A DNA stretch of 64,000 nt, taken from assembly GCA_905221605.1 (NCBI GenBank), contig CAJNDS010002453.1, positions 149,501 through 213,500 of the forward strand, read 5' to 3'. Below the pieces are notes generated by a model that saw nothing but the letters and a program-made list of their open reading frames with translations, had not been told where the DNA came from and did no database searches. This stretch comes from Symbiodinium natans (taxonomy: Eukaryota > Sar > Dinophyceae > Suessiales > Symbiodiniaceae). Position numbers and translations under genes: made by a program. Every line of letters starts with the position of its first letter. Position 1 is the stretch's first letter. Positions 8,545-19,239 of the stretch are shown here, piece after piece.

Positions 8545-9561
8545 TCAGCATCCCCGACAGCCAGGAGGATACTGCCAAGCCGGCTGAGGCACCCACTGGC
8601 ACCAGCTTTCACACTGGCCTCGGGCTGCGCTGGGGCTCCCCACTCCATAGCCGTAGCCTCCATCGTAGCCCGTGCAATCAGGAACATACTGCAGAGACCC
8701 TGCCGGCACCCAGCGACACCAATCAGGTCCTATGGCTTTGAGCGAGGTTTTGACCTTAAGGCCACTTCCAACAAAGCCAATACCACTTAGGTCCGCGGGC
8801 TTCACCACATCTGCTTCCTCGAGGCTGCTGTTGTCTGTGGCATTCGTGGCGTTCTCCACACTGGAGCATCCATGGCATTCATGTACGTGATGCCAAGCAG
8901 GCCCTGATACCCAGACACACCAATAAGTGCACCCTTCCGCCTGTGCAGGAAGGGCTCCATTCGAGCCGGTACAGGCATCAACGTACTTCAATGCCAGTGG
9001 GGGAACCCAGCTGCACCAAATTGGGACTGTCGGGACAGATGCGGTGTCACTTGAGTCACTTGAGCTCTCGACTGTCCCACATGCACGGCAGTCGGGTGGA
9101 TCCGCCCAAGCTAGTTGCGGCACCCACTGGCACCATGAAGCACAATCCGGGCCGGCAACTGAAGCTGGATCTCGAGAACTTCCACCATAGCTGCCGTAGC
9201 CCGCACAGTCAGCCACGAACTTCAATGATGCAGCTGGCAGCCAGCGACACCAGTCTGGAAACATTCCGCTCAGCTGCTTGGTCTTCAATCCTCTCGGCCG
9301 AGGCTTCTCTGAGGCAGTCACGTTGGTGATGATGACGGTGGCGTTGATGCAAAGCCTGCACTCCTCAACATACTTCCAGCCGAGAACTGGGACCCACTCA
9401 CACCAGTTGGTGCAGCCTTCCATTCTGCTCTGGAGAGACATGTTGGCCCCTGTGCAGCCGACAACCTCTTGCCGCATCGAGATAGGAACCCAGCCACACC
9501 AATCCTCAAAAGCACGGGCTGACGAAAGTGCCAGGCAAGTCAGGAGACTCGCACGGATCAT
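8545..9561 (-). CDS. Secreted protein of eight W-C-x-W-(V/L)-P modules; novel repeat family
   Basis: A single-exon frame of 338 residues. ATG 9561 was chosen because it begins a signal peptide (MIRASLLTCLALSSARA) and lies 18 nt after a good acceptor (TTTGTACAG). The upstream extension to 9681 lacks an ATG. The mature protein is four A-B pairs. Type A reads WCxW(V/L)P-x(5)-(V)-x2-C-x-G. Type B reads C-x2-WCxWVP-x3-W-x5-C-x2-C (the sixth module has S for P). For example WCRWVPAGSLQYVPDCTG is an A module and WCQWVPQPAWQYPPGCRGC is a B module. Linkers are Gly/Ser-rich or contain N-glycosylation sequons (NAT, NVT, NAT). Even Cys spacing implies disulfides. I do not recognise the family. A secreted adhesive, cell-wall or lectin-like role is only a guess. 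Confidence 0.85.
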   Translation of the reverse strand: MIRASLLTCLALSSARAFEDWCGWVPISMRQEVVGCTGANMSLQSRMEGCTNWCEWVPVLGWKYVEECRLCINATVIITNVTASEKPRPRGLKTKQLSGMFPDWCRWLPAASLKFVADCAGYGSYGGSSRDPASVAGPDCASWCQWVPQLAWADPPDCRACGTVESSSDSSDTASVPTVPIWCSWVPPLALKYVDACTGSNGALPAQAEGCTYWCVWVSGPAWHHVHECHGCSSVENATNATDNSSLEEADVVKPADLSGIGFVGSGLKVKTSLKAIGPDWCRWVPAGSLQYVPDCTGYDGGYGYGVGSPSAARGQCESWCQWVPQPAWQYPPGCRGC

Positions 9562-9986
9562 GGCAGTTATGCTGGGATTCTGTACAAAGAGGTTCGCTGA
9601 GGGTCTCAAGCCAATCCTACAGCCATCCCAAGGCAATCCCAACGCGCCCAAGCTGGTGTCACGGTAGACAAAATTAGACAAAGCACCTTTTCTTTTTGCC
9701 CCCTTTGCAACTCACCTTTCAACACGACTCACCATGCTCCATCATGCTCCATTCGCCAACTCGAGGGGGCAGCGCCTGAGTGGCACATGACGGTCACTGA
9801 ATAAAGGCCCCTAAAAAGCCACAAGCTGAACATCCGACGTGCGACATCGGACAGCAGGGCCTTGTACAGTATCGTGATGCCTGGCGCCTGCTTGCTTTTC
9901 TTGCCACAACCTGCACTGGTGGGCGTGCATCAAACCAGGAACTGGGTTTTGAGTCGCATGCCAGCAAGGTACTCTTCCAAACCTCC

Positions 9987-10163
9987 TCACTTCGAGCGCT
10001 GGCGCATCTTTCGGCGCTTCTTCTGCAAGCGGCGTGTGCGCTTCTTCTTCCACTTCCAGCGGAACTTCGAGCGTGCCTGGGGTCCAGCGCATTTCAGATC
10101 GCACCAAGCTGCAAGCCGAAGTCCACCCCCAGCCTTCTTGTAGGGGTTGGACTTGTGCGCCAT
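9987..10163 (-). CDS. RPL41: Ribosomal protein eL41, diverged fifth copy (two exons)
   Basis: Exon 1 is 10163-10134, the intron is 10133-10077 (57 nt, GC...CCCCAG|G) and exon 2 is 10076-9987. The predicted 39-residue protein matches the array copies, with synonymous changes only (for example CCC for CCG and ACA for ACG). The intron and flanks are unrelated to those of the array. This gene is dispersed, about 7 kb from the array, and is older than the array copies. Confidence 0.87.
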   Translation of the reverse strand: MAHKSNPYKKAGGGLRLAAWCDLKCAGPQARSKFRWKWKKKRTRRLQKKRRKMRQRSK

Positions 10164-11535
10164 GGCGCCAAGCCACCCGAGCCCAAACTCTGGCTCTCGA
10201 GCCGACCAAACGGCTCTACCAGCAGAAAAGCTCGAGAAATTTACAAGAAAAGGCTTGGAAGCCAGACTGCTGCTCTATTCGACAGATGGTTGACACTACG
10301 ACGCCGTCACTTGCCAGATTTGCTTTTTGCAAGAGCAATAATGACCAAAAGCACGTTCTTCGCTTTGCGAGGAGCATGCCAGTGGCACGATGAACGGTGC
10401 TGTGATCGTGTTGATACCGTGCTTCAACAGCCTGCTAATCAGCATAATGGAGCAGGAGCGAACAACCAACAACAGTAAAATCACACATGCTTGCACGGAG
10501 CTGGCAATGAACGGACAGGCTGGGCATCCTTGGGATGCCGAGATTGAATGATGTTCCGAGAGAAGTGGGGGCCACACACGAATAGAGAGCCACCTTTCTG
10601 AGCTTGTTTATTCGAGCCATCCTGTCAAGACTACGAGAACACTTTCAAAATACCTTACCTGGAATTAGCGGCCATAGGTGAAAAGGGCGTGGGCATCTTC
10701 AGTCCCACGTGGGCGAAGTGTTTCTCCAAGCTTTCCCGCCTAGGCTCTCAGGCACACGAATGCCAAGCCCTTCACAAAGCACCGGAGACATGTGGAATGC
10801 TAAAATGTGGAACGCTACCTCCGCCGAGGCCCTGGGCCTTGGGTGTGGGGGGGGGGGGGGCTACAACCACAACCCACTTCCACCTCCTTTCTCCCCCTCT
10901 GCGGCACAGAGACCCATGGTCCCCGCGCCTCAGCCTGCACATGGACCCCTACAGATCCCAATGGACCCCCTATTGAGGTCCACAACACAACACACCTAAA
11001 CGCGCCCAAACACACCAAAATACACCAAAACACACCAAACATAACGCCTCTCGCACACACACACACACATACACATATGCACGCGCGCGCATACACAAGC
11101 ACACAAAGCACACAAAGCACACAAAGCACACAAAGCACACAAAGCACACAAAGCACACAAAGCACATGAAACACATCACACGCCACACCGTCAAACAATA
11201 AGCCAGCACAAAATCAACAAAACAACACACCAAACTAACACACGACATCAGTACAACACTTCGATAATCTTTGATTGTCTAAAATGTTTTTGGGCTAGTT
11301 ACTCTAGTGCAGGCCCAAATCCAGCTACGATCTCCTTGGACCTTCGATGGACCCTCGATGGACCTTCTATGGGCACCCTGTACCCTGTGGACTTGGACTC
11401 CAACGAACCACCTGTGGACCCCCCCAAGGACTGCTTTTTTGGACCCTCTACTACGTGTCTGACTCGGCCGTGCCGAGGCGGGGCGCGTGAGCGCTGATGT
11501 TGCGTTGCTCCAGCTATGTCCTGCAAGATCTGCTG
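10164..11535. other. Repeat-rich stretch, no gene recognised
   Basis: Contains a 12-G homopolymer run at about 10849-10860, A/C-rich sequence at 10990-11240 and repeated GATGGACC-like words at 11335-11370. No supported coding exon was seen. Confidence 0.5.
11096..11168. repeat. 9-bp tandem repeat (ACACAAAGC)n
   Basis: About eight near-perfect copies of ACACAAAGC, inside a wider AC-rich tract that also includes (AC)n and (GC)n dinucleotide runs at 11054-11090. Confidence 0.9.
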
Positions 11536-12193
11536 CTAGGTTCTGAACTTCTTCTTGGCCTGCCGCCATGCTTCTTTCCGCTCGCGCTGGGCCTGACAAC
11601 GGCGATCACGCAATGGCTGCACAACTTAGATGCAACCAGAAAGGCAGCAGGCAAGCGGCTGCCACGTTAAGGCAGACTTGGGCTATGAACTCCAACTCCA
11701 AGCATACCCCTTTCGTTTTTCCTTTGCCACTGGCCGCTGGTGCGAAGTCCCTGACCTGCCTGGTTCAGCTTTCGGCCAACATCTCGCAAATGGCGAATCT
11801 CCTGCACGATGAAGCTTGACGAGCTTGAAACAACGCATGCTGGTGACCGCAGGTGTTGAGCTGCGGCTTGAAACTGCAGCCACCTTGCGTATCTCGCTAG
11901 AGTCGTCACAGCGTGCCCGCTGCTGGCCTCGCAGAGCAAAACATATCCCATTCCAGCCCGGGTTATACAGTAGTCCCAGCTTGCTTGATGTGACAAACAG
12001 ATTCAAATACGTACAAGGATCACTGGCAAACCTTTCCAGGGTTCATGCGTTGCTGCTCTTGGCGACGCTCGAAGAAATCCATCTTCTGCCGCTCTCGCTC
12101 CTCGTTTCCTGAAAGGACCTGCCAGCTTTCAAGATCTTTCAAGTCGCTGGCCGATTCGGATGTTCTTTCGACGGCCCATGGTGATATGTATAA
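11536..12193 (-). CDS. Exons of an unrecognised charged, coiled-coil-like protein
   Basis: Three segments look coding on the minus strand. One exon, 12193-12032 (54 codons, phase 0, ending AAG|GTTTGC), is rich in Glu, Arg and Gln (for example GNEERERQKMDFFERRQ). A frame at about 11930-11670 includes FIVQEIRHLRDVGRKLNQAG, with splice ends unresolved. A terminal exon, 11592-11536, follows a TTGTCAG acceptor and encodes AQRERKEAWRQAKKKFRT then stop. The charged, heptad-like composition suggests a coiled-coil protein. Joining them as one gene is inferred from order and strand. No family was recognised. Confidence 0.4.
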
Positions 12194-12771
12194 CTGGGTA
12201 CCATGATGCCATTTAAGATTAAAAGCGCTGGCGATGACGATCAGAATCCGCGGGAGACTAGCAACGTAAGCGTATCCAACTGGTAAGTCGGGACCCAATA
12301 CTGGATACATCGAGTTGGTCCTCGCAGCCGCAGCCCGTTAAACTACTTGATTGTCATACCACGTAAGGCCCGCGGTCGCCTTTTGACCGACCTGAAACAC
12401 TTGAGAGAGTGATTGATTGGCAAATGACAACTCTCGCATGCTCCAAGGAGCCAGCTTCCGTGAAAAGGAGTGGTGCTTCCATGTTTCGGATGGAGCGGGT
12501 GCTTGAAGTCTTTTAAGATACCAGTTAGACTGCTCCTTTTCTGGGGCAATCTGGTTTATGAGCATGATCATAAAGACTCGCAAACAAGTTGACGGATTTT
12601 GGGGATACTAGAATGCGATGTCTAAGGAAAATCACAGCATGTGCACATGCGCCGAAGTTTAATAGGACGTTGGGGGGCAAGAGTGGTGAAACAAGTTTAT
12701 GCTCTGTAGTGGACCCGAAGTGCGGCAGAAAGCTGGCTGCATAAGCCCTGACTGAACCTAGACCGCTGCTC
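12194..12771. other. No recognised gene
   Basis: No convincing exon was seen. This may be intron or intergenic sequence between two minus-strand genes. Confidence 0.4.
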
Positions 12772-13350
12772 TTAACGCCCTGGCAGCATGACGCCCTTGG
12801 CCTGGTTGTACTTCAGGCGCCAGCGGAGCCGCTCCTCCAAGAGTCGGCTGGCCATCCTGGCAGGCACTTCGACACCAGCGTTTCAGGGTCTGAGCTTCGA
12901 GGGAGCATGTCGAGCATGTAGGGTTTCGGGGTTTCGCAAAGTCAGGCTCTCCGACTCCATTCTCGTCCGGCTGCCTCCACTTGACTGCAGCCTGCTGCTC
13001 GAGGACCCGGTCCTTCAGTACGGAACAGTGCTACCAACGCAGCACTGCATCAAGCATCACGGTGCCGGTAAGAGAGCGCATCGGAATTGCCCACTCCTTC
13101 AAGGCCCGGTCGTGCTCCACGCTCTTTGTGAGCACCTTTCTGGTAGGATTTGCACTGCATGAGCCCGAGCGCTACAAGCGCTACAAACGCTTTTGCCTCA
13201 GTCCGGTGGATCTCGAAGTCGCGCTTAGTGCCAAGCACTTTGTCTCTGGCCGCCTCCTGAGGGATAGTAAACGACAGGAGCAGATCTGCACACCAGCGGG
13301 CCGCTGCACGAGCTTTGGCCTCTCGGTCGGCGTGGCTAACACGCGATGTG
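12772..13350 (-). CDS. Exons of an unrecognised protein with C-terminus ending MLPGR
   Basis: Minus-strand segments with protein-like composition are: about 13340-13200 (for example ARDKVLGTKRDFEIHRTEAK); about 13128-13030 (KSVEHDRALKEWAIPMRSL); about 13025-12900 (LKDRVLEQQAAVKWRQPDE); and a final part following a TGCCAG acceptor that encodes RLRWRLKYNQAKGVMLPGR and stops at TAA (12774-12772). Exact boundaries are not established. No domain was recognised. Confidence 0.35.
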
Positions 13351-13929
13351 GTCGAACCTGTGCTACGAAGAAGGCCAAGGCACTGCCAAGGCTCGGCACA
13401 GCCGTTCACCTCTGCCCTTTAAAGACAACCTCGACCAGATCTCGGCAAGCTGAGCTTCACACGCATGGTTGATGCAAAGCCACGGCTAGACGTGGCCTTG
13501 TCGAACCTCACTCCACAACGGGCAGGCAGTTGCTTCCAGAAACTGTCCAGAGGCAGCTGCCCGTTCGATCGCGTGCCGGAGGAGAAAGGCACCGCTGCCG
13601 GGGTGGCGCTACGGCGTGGACGCGTCGGATCGTCCTGTATGCCGCATGCTGCAACTTTTTCAACATCCAGATGCTAGCAGTTCTCACTTCTCGCTGTGCC
13701 TCGGCACTGTACCTTCTATCTAGCGTCATGCGGGCTTCACACAAAATCATGTTCGATGTAGAATCGTATCGCTAAACTCGGATGACTTCGGATTACCCCG
13801 TCGAGGCAGCCTTTATGTGCCACTGTCACGTGCGGTTCATCTCATGTAACTCAGAGCTAAATCGAGAGAAGCATCAAAGGTAGCTGTGAGGATGTCAGGC
13901 GCATGCTCTGGCTGTGCTGGACGTGCACA
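13351..13929. other. No supported gene
   Basis: Some frames are open on both strands but none is recognisable. No strong splice signals were found by eye. Confidence 0.4.
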
Positions 13930-14269
13930 TCAGAAACCCTGACGTTCACTCGGGTGCAGAGTACACATGCACTCTAGGGTCTTCCCAAAAGAAGGGTAGC
14001 AACAAGGGGGCTCAAGCACATGTTGGGGTGTTGGCCTCCATGGAGAGTTGATGCATCGCTTCCCGCAGCTTTGTGGCCTCAGTGTAGCAACGCTAATGCC
14101 GCTAGTGCCGTGAACCGGACCACTCTGGAAGCATTGCCGGCTCAACACTGTGCTGGCCTCATACTTCTCTTCATCCTCGATGATTAAGCCTGGGAATGAG
14201 AAAGTAAGCACATGGAAGAACAAACGACTATTACATCTCACAATTGCTTGGCACAGGGCGGTCAAAGCA

Positions 14270-16167
14270 CTCCGTGGCCATGTCCGCCCGGCGCTGTGCC
14301 AGTCGCTGCTGCTCCCTGGGTGCAACAAGTCTCTCCCGGGCTCTGCGACAGAAAGGGGAATGGAGAGCAAGGGGGAGTAAGGGGGTGTTCTGTCTCTTTG
14401 AGTGGCTGGCGCAAAGAACTCCTTCCGCCACTTTGCCCTCGGCAAGCTGCAAGGCAGACGTGCATGCCATCAGAAAAACACGTAGATGACAGATGCCGGA
14501 ATCAGTTTATGCAGCAGTATCCATTCAGTACAGCGTCTTGTCAATCTTCCCCCCAAGAATACCAACAAAATATGGAAGGAAGAAGAAATAAGGAAGCAGT
14601 CGACCTGTGACATACGGCCACAGCCACCCACGCTCTTCCCGGCTGCGCCCCTGAGAGCATTTCAGGGGTGCCGCAAGCGTCATCGGCCCTCCGTCAGAGG
14701 TTTCAGAGGGGCTCCAGTAAGAGGAACATAGAGTGGTTTAGGGGGGTTGGGCAAGAAGAGGGGGCAGGGTGTCTGCGAAAGAAGGCCGGTAGCCGGTAAG
14801 ATGTGAAGACTGTCCGCTGCCCTTCCGAAGCCCTTGGCGTGGCGTAGCGTGCGATAGAGGGGTGCCACCAGCTAACAGCTAACCTGACCGTCACCTCACG
14901 GGGCAGCGAGCAGGAAAGGGAGGAGGTACGCGTCGGCAGCTGGGAGCTGCCTGAGTGCCGCCTTGGGGTCCTTGGGCCCGGTTGGATGCTCGAGAGATCG
15001 GTTGAAAAAACGAGGCCCGCAGACTGAGGTGGAAATAGAATCAAGGAGGTCACACAGGGCCACCCTTGGAGATCACGTCGGGCACAGCCGACTTCAGACT
15101 CATCGCCCGCAGGGCAGTGGCGCATCGCCGAAGAAGGGCACCGTCGGAGCTCAGAACATGCTGTGAGTAGAATGCCCGCGGGAGGTGGGCGTTGGGCTCA
15201 TATTGTTCCACGCACGTGTGCATTACACAACGAGTCGAAAGGCAAGGCAACTTACTTCTTACTACAAGCAAACTCTCTGCTCGCTTTGCCGTTGACCATT
15301 GAGTATACTCTACACCTTAAAAAAGTGCCGAGAACATGTGGCTGAGCTCACCACTCAATCTTTGGATATACCAAATGAAGCTCAGAGCTCTTCCTTGCAA
15401 ACTCCTCCGCACAACTTTTGGATTGAGTCTGCAATGCTGCAGCATCTATACCAAGAAATACTTGTCTGTCAGATGCCTCACGCTTGCATCACCAAGGCTT
15501 TCCAGGCTCGCTTTTGCTGTGCACAATCTCCTCGTCCGTCTGGTTGATGCGGGGCGCCGACTTCAGGCGGTGCACCAGATCTGCAATTACAGGCAGGCGA
15601 GGTGACACGCCGATGTCTTGTACACCCGTGCATAAGCCTCAAGCTGAAAGCAGGTGTCCCGCACGCCTCGCAGTTGGGATTCGGAAGCGGAGCGCTTGTC
15701 ACTAAGGCGCAGCGACCTGAAGCAACACTGTCTTGCAAAGGGCCCAAGTTCACGGTTCAAGACAAGAAGACCACACGCGGCCTCAACGCTGTGGCCGAGC
15801 CGGAGCCAGCGCCAGGAGAAACGGGCGGCAGTGTAACCTCTGAGGGCTGCAAGGCCATAAGCCACCTGAAGCCCCTCAAACCCCCCTTAAACCTCTCTAG
15901 CTGCCTGACGAACATCCAGCGACTGCTCATGTGGCCTCGGTGGCGTCGAGGTTGCCACAGAACGAGGACGAGATGGGACTCGCGGGCGGAGATGCCTCTG
16001 CAACAAAGAAAGCTGCGTCGTCGTAGCCTGTCTCTCGTATATGTCTCTCCCCCTATATATCGTAGAGACTCGTCGGCTGCAGTACCCAGGAACTTGTGGG
16101 CAGACATGGCCAAGCTCTCATTCTCTGAGCGCACCGTGGCCCGGCTCTGCGAGTACTCGGTCAAGAC
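14270..16167 (-). CDS. Multi-exon gene of unknown function (several exons placed)
   Basis: Exons read on the minus strand: 16167-16086 (VLTEYSQSRATVRSENESLA..., donor GT); 15997-15936 (after a TTTGTTGCAG acceptor, ...SSSFCGNLDATE, donor GC); 15716-15607 (SLRLSDKRSASESQLRGVRD..., donor GT); 15580-15493 (after TTGCAG, LVHRLKSAPRINQTDEEIV...); 15160-15064 (HVLSSDGALLRRCATALRAM...); about 14990-14900 (...KDPKAALRQLPAADAYLLPF, donor GTGAGG); and from 14342 (after a TTCTGTCGCAG acceptor, ARERLVAPREQQRLAQRRAD). The first two join in phase, and so do the third and fourth. Other links are unresolved, so more than one gene is possible. Further coding-like sequence (LIIEDEEKYEAST, then TKLREAMHQLSMEAN) lies at 14180-14020. 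No domain was recognised. Confidence 0.4.
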
Positions 16168-17839
16168 CTCCGGGTGTGCTGGGCATTGCTGTGATGCATT
16201 GCTCCAAGCTTTGCTCATACACATTGTGATCATACTGTGGCACCCTGCGGCATTTGAGGAATCCTGGCGCCCGGGAACCCTGGTACCCTGGAACCCGACG
16301 GATCAACATACTCCTGCCTCGTGAAAGAATCCCAATGCGGAGGGGTACGGCCTTGGTTGTCAGGCATGAGCCCGAAACGAAGCGACTGCGTCATATGCGC
16401 TCTTCGTGACTTCCGTGGTCTAAACTTCCCCTGGGCTTGCATTTGCAAGTCTTGTCACACAACCCTTCTTTGCAAAACGCTCCACTCATCAATTTGGTAG
16501 GTGCACGGACGCCGGCTGTGCTGAACGATGCGTCTTGCCTCTCTCAGCACCACACGTCGTAGGAGCACCGGCTAGGCTCGGGTCCTTGCATCGGCAAGCT
16601 TCGAAAGTGTGGATGCACAGAGATGGGCTTTCGGTGTAGCGTACAGGTGGAGAACAGAATGGTATGAAGAATGATAAAAAAATGTCATGCTTCTCTGGCG
16701 ACTTTATTCTTTCCGTTCTCTGTTCACAGCTGTGAGTTGCGACGAGGCCAGGGCTGGAGGCCCACCGTCCGACCAATTCCTCACTTTGTCATGTGAATAT
16801 GCTCCATGCTTTCCTGCATCACTCCGGTCACACACAGAGAACACACGGAGGATTCTACAAAACTTCGAAAACAACTGGACAGGTGCGCAGCCTAAGTGAG
16901 GCTGCGACGGCTGCAACAACTGGTGCACGTCGCGACCACGGCCATGCTCCTGGACTTCACGGTGGAATACAACCGATACAACCAGCAAAAATCGTGAAAT
17001 CGCTTCGCGCCGATATGCCTATACGCCGTTGCGCTGCCCCTCCACTCCCCCAGGCGCCGATACACCGATGTGCCATGAGCCGATGCAATGCTCGATGGGC
17101 CACGGAAGGCAAATACACCGATACGCCGTTCAGGGGCTTGCAGCAGGGGATGTAATGGGAAATACGCCGGCACGCCATTCGGGTGCCCATGGAATGGAAA
17201 ATACAACTATACGACGATACGCCGATTGAGGCGCCTGTGGTGCCTGTAGGTGCCTGTGGAAGGCCAGAATTGCACATCGGTGTATCGGCGCAAGGCGGCT
17301 TTCACGACGCTGCTTTGCGGTCGTCCCAAGAGCCTTCATCAAGAGCCAAAGCAGCTTTGAACACACGGCTGCACAGTGCAGCGCAGCATATTACAGCATT
17401 GAACCCCTATTTTGCAGATTGCACATGTCACACAAAAGCCCGAGGCCCCGTGGGCTCCTCATGTTCCACCTTGTGCTCCTTCTTGGCCTTCTCAGCTCCT
17501 TCGCAGGCACATGCTGAATTCATCGGGGAACGGACATGAGTCCCAAAAGTTGCTAAATTGATGTTGAAGTCTTACAAGGCTTCGGATGCAACGGCCATGT
17601 GTGCCCGCTGAGTGCGCGTACAGACACACACACACACACACACATGCACATTTTTCAACGCACAGGCTGCGCCCAAGGGTGCCCAAGGCAGCCAACAGCA
17701 CCGACATGCTGCAATTCAGCACAGGGAAAGTGAATGGAACCGATAAAGAAAAGAGCTCTCAATGGGACCAATTTAGAAAAGGTTTTTCGGGGCTTGTGCA
17801 AAAAAAGTGTCTAGCACTTCTTTCCCTGTACATGTACTT

Positions 17840-17878
<39 letters not shown>

Positions 17879-19239
17879 TCCCCCCATCCCCTTTGATCCG
17901 GCTGTGTTCTTTACAACACACAACTTGTGGGAATGTCGAGCCCGAGACGTGTTTTGGCTGGCCCGAAGACTTGCCTAAAGAAAGCGCAGTGAGATGCAAG
18001 AACTCTCCCAGCCCTCGGTCGAGTGTACTTGGGCTTTACCTCAGCTATTCTCCTCGCCTGGATCTCCTTCTAACGATATATAGAGACATCTTTATGTTCT
18101 AAAACATTCTCACAAATTCGAATCAGATACTAGCCTGGGCCTCCTGGCCCAGGCCCTGCTCCACTCCCCCCCCACCATATAAAAGCTCCTTAAAGGAGAC
18201 AGTCATGTGGGGAAGCACATACTCGCCCTTTCACCGCGAGTTGAATAACTAAGTGTGTCGGCTGTTGATGTTGGGTATTGTTTTGCGTCTGTATGCAGCT
18301 ATCTCAATGATGCTGACAAAAGCGACAATCTTTTCATGTCATCGACTTCATTGAGCCACTTGTAATTGCCTAATCTTTTGCTTTGAGGGGTAGATGTTAG
18401 GAGCCAGCGCGAGAACTTACATTAACGAGAATAGTTACCTTCTGTGTAGTTCCAAAGGCAAACAAAGAATGCGATTCGCTTAATCTAACAGACATTCGAT
18501 CCCGCCACTTTTGCTGACAAAATGCCGTCGTATCAGTGGGGCTGAATTTGGCGAAGCAAACCGATAAAGCCTTCAAGTATCTCGATAAATTAGAAACGCC
18601 AACCACTAAGGCAAAGGTGAAGGTCGCGAGCCCTCGAGGAGCCCCAGGAGCTGCGATGAGAGAAGAGGACTTGGGGTCTCCATCGTGGGGGCAGCCGGGG
18701 AAGCGGGGGGGAGGGTGTATCATGTGGATGCGACGATGAAAAGAAGCTGAGTGCCGCACTTTCAGCCTCTTCTGCTAGCTCCATGATAACCTGACGCCTC
18801 GGACAACACTTCCAAACGAGTTTAGGGCGCAACAAGGTGGAGCCAAACGAGCTTTCTTTCCCTTCAACCTTCGGTTCCATACTACGGCAAGAACAAGTCC
18901 GATCAACACCGTGGGCCACCCGGCGTTTCTTTGGCAGCATGGATCAGATCCTGCCGCCGTGCCTGACCAGGGGCAAAACGAAAGCTATCCCTGACGCATC
19001 CCTTCCTCATGTCAGCCTGAAGCGGAAGGACAATGAGGCACAATGAGACTGACCCTCTTGCAATTGTCAGGCACGGCCGAATGGTCGTCCATGCCCAAGG
19101 GATCTGAGTGGATGCCGGAGAAATGAGAACAATGGGCCCACATGGCGGATGACCAAACTATCCTGAACCTGTCGGGGACAGGGCATAACCACGGAGTGTG
19201 GCATCCTGATGCATCCTCAATAGAGCAAACCTGCAAATC
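16168..19239. other. No supported gene; simple repeats
   Basis: Contains words related to CGATACGCCGAT at about 17005-17225, an (AC)n run at 17620-17645 and an (AT)n run at 17843-17877. No exon with convincing frame and splice sites was found, although weak minus-strand coding-like sequence occurs near 18420-18940. Confidence 0.4.
17843..17877. repeat. (AT)n microsatellite
   Basis: An uninterrupted AT dinucleotide run of about 17 copies, flanked by TACTTACA and CTCCCCCC. Confidence 0.95.

Noticed and set aside
15602-16324. Plus-strand ORF of 240 codons
   Set aside because: It is antisense to several minus-strand exons that have splice signals and in-phase joins. The plus frame has no recognisable motif.
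16980-17230. CGATACGCCGAT-like words suggestive of a CRISPR or iteron array
   Set aside because: Spacing and sequence are irregular, there are no constant repeats or unique spacers, and the context is eukaryotic.
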